Shown in pieces: positions 6,012 through 9,048 of a stretch of DNA of 9,048 nt. The translations under genes were made by a program, and so were the position numbers. Origin of the DNA: Ruminiclostridium sp. GTDB taxonomy: Bacteria; Bacillota_A; Clostridia; Oscillospirales; Oscillospiraceae. The notes beneath the pieces were generated by a model, which worked only from the letters and a program-made list of their open reading frames with translations, did no database searches and had not been told where the DNA came from. The first letter of the stretch is position 1. The number at the start of each line of letters is the position of its first letter. Location of the stretch: contig JAFXCU010000112.1 in assembly GCA_017521345.1 (NCBI GenBank), forward strand, positions 1 through 9,048, given 5' to 3'.

Positions 6012-7478
6012 ATGAATACTAGTAAGAGCCTGAACATGACCATGCTGTGTGACTTCTACGAGCTCACCATGGGCAATGGATATTTCAAGGGCGGCTACCG
6101 GGACCGCATCACCTACTTTGACCTGTACTTCCGTGCCGTTCCCGACAAGGGCGGCTACGCCATTGCAGCCGGTCTGGAGCAGGTGGTGGAGTACATCGAG
6201 AACCTCCACTTCTCCCCTGAGGACATCCAGTACCTCCGGGACCGGAAGATGTTCGACGAGGAGTTCCTGACCTACCTGGAAAACTTCAAGTTCACCGGCG
6301 ATATCTATGCCATCCCCGAAGGCACCCCCGTCTTCCCCAATGAGCCCCTCATCACCGTCCGGGCTCCCGCCATCCAGACCCAGCTCATCGAGACTTTCCT
6401 GCTGCTGACCGTCAACCACCAGAGCCTGATCGCCACCAAGGCCAGCCGCATCGTCCGGGCTGCCCAGGGCCGCCGTGTCCTGGAGTTCGGCGCACGCCGT
6501 GCCCAGGGTGCCAGCGGCGCTGTGGACGGCGCTCGTGCGGCCTACATCGGCGGCTGCGCCGGCACCGCCTGCGTCCTGTCCGACCAGCTCTACGGGGTCC
6601 CCGCTGCCGGCACCATGGCCCATGCCTGGGTCCAGATGTTCGACACCGAGCTGGAGGCATTCAAGACCTACTGTGAGGTCTATCCTGACAACGCCGTCCT
6701 GCTGGTGGACACCTACAACACCCTCAAGAGCGGCATCCCCAACGCTATCAAGGCCTTCAACGAGGTCCTCAAGCCCAAGGGCATCACCAAGTGCGGCATC
6801 CGCCTGGACTCCGGCGACATCGCCTACCTGACCAAGGAAGCCCGCAAGATGCTGGACGAGGCCGGTTGGGAGACCTGTGAGATCACCGTGTCCAACTCCC
6901 TGGACGAGAACATCATCCAGGACCTCCTCCACCAGGGCGCCCAGATCGACGCCTTCGGCGTGGGAGAGCGCCTGATCACTGCCCGCAGTGAGCCTGTCTT
7001 CGGCGGCGTGTACAAGCTGGTGGCTGTGGAGGACGAGAACGGCAAGATCATCCCCAAGATCAAGCTCAGCGAGAACGTGGCCAAGATCACCACCCCCCAG
7101 TTCAAGAAGATGTACCGCCTCATCGACAATGCCGACGGCATGGCCATCGGCGACTGGATGTGCACCTACGACGAGGACATCCGGGACAACCTGAACGGGG
7201 ACGGCTCCCTGACCATCTTTGACCCCGATGTCACCTGGAAGACCAAGACCATCAAGGACTTCACCGCAGTGCCCCTCCAGCAGGTCATCTACAAGGACGG
7301 CAAGCTGGTTTACGACCTGCCCAAGCTCCAGGACATCCAGGCCTACTGCAAGGAGCAGCTGGACATCATGTGGGACTCCGTCAAGCGCTTTGACAACCCC
7401 CACAACTACTATGTGGACCTGTCCAACAAGCTGTGGTTCACCAAGCATGAGCTGCTGACCCACCACAAGAACTATTAA
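6012..7478 (+). CDS. pncB: Nicotinate phosphoribosyltransferase
   Basis: Cytosolic enzyme of NAD salvage (Preiss-Handler route). It joins nicotinate and PRPP to give nicotinate mononucleotide, with ATP hydrolysis driving the reaction. With the start at 6012 the protein is 488 aa, the usual size of the Gram-positive-type enzyme. Recognisable blocks are the N-terminal DFYELTMGNGYF at 14-25, EFGARRAQG at 158-166, GTMAHAWVQMF at 200-210 with His204 in the conserved histidine position, LLVDTYNT at 230-237, and the phosphate/ribose-binding IRLDSGD at 263-269. The downstream VSNSLDE and GVGERL motifs follow at 293 and 316. A near-consensus promoter and structured leader precede it. A niaR-like regulator starts 42 nt after the stop, consistent with an autoregulated niacin operon. 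The reading frame is intact and codon use is strongly C-ending like dnaJ. Confidence 0.96.
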   Translation: MNTSKSLNMTMLCDFYELTMGNGYFKGGYRDRITYFDLYFRAVPDKGGYAIAAGLEQVVEYIENLHFSPEDIQYLRDRKMFDEEFLTYLENFKFTGDIYAIPEGTPVFPNEPLITVRAPAIQTQLIETFLLLTVNHQSLIATKASRIVRAAQGRRVLEFGARRAQGASGAVDGARAAYIGGCAGTACVLSDQLYGVPAAGTMAHAWVQMFDTELEAFKTYCEVYPDNAVLLVDTYNTLKSGIPNAIKAFNEVLKPKGITKCGIRLDSGDIAYLTKEARKMLDEAGWETCEITVSNSLDENIIQDLLHQGAQIDAFGVGERLITARSEPVFGGVYKLVAVEDENGKIIPKIKLSENVAKITTPQFKKMYRLIDNADGMAIGDWMCTYDEDIRDNLNGDGSLTIFDPDVTWKTKTIKDFTAVPLQQVIYKDGKLVYDLPKLQDIQAYCKEQLDIMWDSVKRFDNPHNYYVDLSNKLWFTKHELLTHHKNY

Positions 7479-7480
7479 AC

Positions 7481-7497
7481 CCGCCGGAATCCGGTGG
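7481..7497 (+). other. Small hairpin between pncB and niaR
   Basis: CCGCCGG-AAT-CCGGTGG forms a 7-bp stem with one G.T pair directly after the pncB stop. No T-run follows, so it is not a terminator. It shares the core CCGGAATCCGG with the terminator at 2816-2846. It may stabilise the upstream message or reduce read-through into niaR. Confidence 0.55.
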
Positions 7498-7507
7498 AAT
7501 CATCCCC

Positions 7508-7515
7508 AAAGGAGG
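7508..7515 (+). promoter_or_regulatory. Ribosome binding site setting the niaR start
   Basis: AAAGGAGG lies 5 nt before the ATG at 7521. It would sit inside the coding region if the upstream in-frame GTG at 7494 were used, so the ATG is preferred. Confidence 0.88.
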
Positions 7516-7520
7516 ACAAG

Positions 7521-8036
7521 ATGAAGGCAGAAGAGCGAAGAAAGATCATATCTCAGACCCTGACCGCTGACCAGCCCATCAGCGCCACGGCTCTGGCCGG
7601 AAAGTTTTCCGTGAGCAGACAGATCATCGTGGGCGACATTGCCCTCCTGCGGGCGGCCGGTCTGGACATCGTGGCCACCCCCAGAGGCTACAAGCTGGGG
7701 GAGAGCAGCGGTCTGGTCCGCACCGTGGCCTGCGTGCACCGAGGGGTGGAGGAGCTGGAACAGGAGCTCCTGGCCATGGTGGACAACGGCTGCACCGTCA
7801 TGGACGTGGTGGTGGAGCACCGCCTCTACGGAGAGATCACCGGCCAGCTGAGCCTGTCCTCCCGGTATGACGTCCAGCAGTTCGTGGAGAAGGTGAAGGA
7901 CGCCTCCACCCTGTCCTCCCTCACCGGAGGCCTCCACCTGCACAACCTCCGCTGCCCCAGCGAGGAGGCCTACCAGCGGGTGTGCAGCCAGCTGAAGGAG
8001 CTGGGCATCCTCTACACCGAGGGTGAGAACGGATAA
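7521..8036 (+). CDS. niaR: NiaR-type niacin-responsive transcriptional repressor
   Basis: A 171-aa regulator made of an N-terminal HTH_11 winged helix (about 1-60, with the recognition segment SATALAGKFSVSRQIIVGDI at 21-40) and a C-terminal 3H domain (about 68-168). The 3H domain is named for its conserved histidines, here His73 (CVHRG), His100 (VVEHRLYG) and the pair His139/His141 (GGLHLHNL). An acidic cluster at 77-82 is where the family's metal-binding Glu is expected. Known members (B. subtilis YrxA/NiaR, T. maritima TM1602) bind nicotinic acid and repress NAD biosynthesis or niacin uptake genes. The gene follows pncB on the same strand 42 nt away, fitting local control of niacin salvage. 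The start is ATG 7521. A GTG at 7494 would add nine residues and is rejected. The family is firm; the ligand and targets are inferred. Confidence 0.9.
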   Translation: MKAEERRKIISQTLTADQPISATALAGKFSVSRQIIVGDIALLRAAGLDIVATPRGYKLGESSGLVRTVACVHRGVEELEQELLAMVDNGCTVMDVVVEHRLYGEITGQLSLSSRYDVQQFVEKVKDASTLSSLTGGLHLHNLRCPSEEAYQRVCSQLKELGILYTEGENG

Positions 8037-8064
8037 CGTCTGGGGATATAACACCCAATCGTAC

Positions 8065-8106
8065 AGACGGCACATATGTTTCGGCATATGGGCCGTCTTC
8101 CTTTTA
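8065..8106 (+). terminator. Probable terminator after niaR
   Basis: AGACGGC (8065-8071) pairs with GCCGTCT (8092-8098), and inside it CATATG (8073-8078) pairs with CATATG (8085-8090) around a TTTCGG loop, with one A.G mismatch between the two helices. TCCTTTTAT follows, a broken T-run. It probably ends the pncB-niaR transcript, or attenuates entry into the next gene 26 nt further on. No clear promoter for that next gene is visible in the 95-nt gap. Confidence 0.65.
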
Positions 8107-8115
8107 TCAAAACAC

Positions 8116-8123
8116 AAAGGAGG
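8116..8123 (+). promoter_or_regulatory. Ribosome binding site of the final membrane protein gene
   Basis: AAAGGAGG lies 8 nt before the ATG at 8132, an optimal distance. It fixes the start of a frame that has no stop before the window end. Confidence 0.88.
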
Positions 8124-8131
8124 ACCGGCGT

Positions 8132-9048
8132 ATGGATCGGTTCAAGCAATTCCTGGCCCGGAAGAACATCGTGGTCTCTGCCAAGCGGTACGGGGTGGAC
8201 GCCCTGGGGGCCATGGCCCAGGGCCTTTTCTGCACCCTGCTGGTGGGCACCATTCTCAACACCCTGGGCAGCCAGCTGGGCATCGGCTTCCTGACGGCCA
8301 CGGTGGTCACCGTGGGGACCGGGGAGGCCGCCACAGCCTACACCATTGGCGGCCTGGCCTCTGCCATGGTGGGCCCGGCCATGGCCATCGCCATCGGTTA
8401 CGCCCTTCAGGCACCTCCGTTGGTCCTCTTCTCCCTGGCTCCCGTGGGCTATGCCACCAACGTCCTGGGCGGGGCTGGCGGCCCCCTGGCTGTTCTCATC
8501 ATCGCCATCCTGGCTGCAGAGTGCGGCAAGGCGGTGTCCAAGGAGACCAAAATCGACATCCTGGTGACCCCCATCGTTACCGTCCTGGTGGGCATCGGGG
8601 TGGCATACCTGATCGCACCCCCCATCGGGGCGGCTGCCTCCTACATCGGCAACCTCATCATGTGGGCCACCGAGCTGCAGCCCTTCTTCATGGGTGTCCT
8701 GGTATCGGTCATCGTGGGCATGGCCCTGACCCTGCCCATCTCCTCTGCCGCCATCTGTGCGGCCCTGGGCCTCACCGGTCTGGTCGGCGGTGCCGCTGTG
8801 GCCGGCTGCTGCGCCCAGATGGTGGGCTTTGCTGTCCTGTCTTTCAAGGAGAATAAGTGGGGCGGCCTGGTGTCCCAGGGCCTGGGCACCTCCATGCTCC
8901 AGATGGGCAACATCGTCCGGAACCCCCGGATCTGGATCCCTCCCACGTTGGCCTCTGCCAACACCGGCCCCATTGCCACCTGCCTCTGCCGCATGGAGAT
9001 GAACGGCACCCCCGTGTCCTCGGGCATGGGCACCTGCGGCCTGGTGGG
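8132..9048 (+). CDS. PTS EIIC_2 / PfoR-like membrane protein, 3' end missing
   Basis: The frame opens at ATG 8132 and stays open to the window edge, giving 305 codons of a protein cut at its C-terminus. It is a polytopic membrane protein. Hydrophobic stretches lie at about 29-46, 52-62, 74-105, 117-131, 143-163, 185-203, 205-222 and 223-237, separated by short Gly/Pro-rich turns. The N-terminal segment KNIVVSAKRYGVDALGAMAQ and the later GLGTSMLQMGNIVRNPRIWIPP block match my recollection of the PTS_EIIC_2 family, which includes the C. perfringens PfoR membrane regulator. No IIA or IIB phosphorylation domain is seen, so the PTS label concerns fold only and the substrate is unknown. It lies 95 nt downstream of niaR, beyond a probable terminator, on the same strand. 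A link to niacin uptake would be speculative. Confidence 0.8.
   Translation, partial: MDRFKQFLARKNIVVSAKRYGVDALGAMAQGLFCTLLVGTILNTLGSQLGIGFLTATVVTVGTGEAATAYTIGGLASAMVGPAMAIAIGYALQAPPLVLFSLAPVGYATNVLGGAGGPLAVLIIAILAAECGKAVSKETKIDILVTPIVTVLVGIGVAYLIAPPIGAAASYIGNLIMWATELQPFFMGVLVSVIVGMALTLPISSAAICAALGLTGLVGGAAVAGCCAQMVGFAVLSFKENKWGGLVSQGLGTSMLQMGNIVRNPRIWIPPTLASANTGPIATCLCRMEMNGTPVSSGMGTCGLV

Noticed and set aside
5799..7466. 555-codon open frame on the minus strand opposite pncB
   Set aside because: pncB is unmistakable on the plus strand. The antisense product is Gly/Val/Leu/Asp-rich with no recognisable motif, the usual mirror image of a C-ending GC-rich gene.
8023..8856. 277-codon plus-strand open frame overlapping the niaR end and the membrane protein gene
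   Set aside because: It is out of frame with the membrane protein, lacks a ribosome site and encodes a His/Gly/Arg-rich chain. The frame starting at 8132 has a strong ribosome site and coherent membrane segments.

Overview
The window looks like a chromosomal segment of a GC-rich Gram-positive anaerobe of the Clostridia. An Oscillospiraceae-type gut bacterium (Flavonifractor / Lawsonibacter / Oscillibacter-like) is my best guess. This rests on strongly C/G-ending codons, strong AGGAGG-type ribosome sites, an SLH-anchored surface protein, a Gram-positive-type nicotinate phosphoribosyltransferase paired with a NiaR-type repressor, and short structured intergenic repeats. No marker gene fixes the genus, so the taxonomy is inference.

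Layout: (1) 1-219 is non-coding and dominated by a long imperfect inverted repeat (18-177). (2) 220-2671 is a tight plus-strand cluster of dnaJ, a PHP-domain histidinol-phosphatase family protein and rpiB, with gaps of 12 and 25 nt. (3) 2672-2846 is a highly structured 3' region: a 9-bp hairpin, then a regular array of five small hairpins with different stems but a repeated TGAAAT linker and a period of about 22 nt, then a strong intrinsic terminator. (4) 2865-5711 on the minus strand is a secreted protein of about 948 aa with a probable seven-bladed beta-propeller-like region, an InlB-B-like repeat, a Pro/Thr linker and three SLH domains. (5) 5712-6011 is a divergent intergenic region with homopolymer tracts, a near-consensus sigma-A promoter and a structured leader. 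(6) 6012-8036 on the plus strand is pncB followed by a niaR-like repressor gene. (7) 8065-8106 is a probable terminator. (8) 8132 to the end is the 5' part of a membrane protein gene of the PTS EIIC_2 / PfoR-like family, cut by the window edge.

How the genes fit together: pncB and niaR form a coherent NAD-salvage unit. The enzyme converts nicotinate to nicotinate mononucleotide, and the repressor of this family senses niacin. A 12-bp perfect palindrome just downstream of the promoter is a natural candidate operator. dnaJ (chaperone), the PHP phosphatase and rpiB (pentose phosphate isomerase) are linked by spacing but have no obvious shared pathway. I see no mobile element, phage gene, CRISPR array, tRNA or rRNA. 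The least explained structure is the tandem hairpin array after rpiB.
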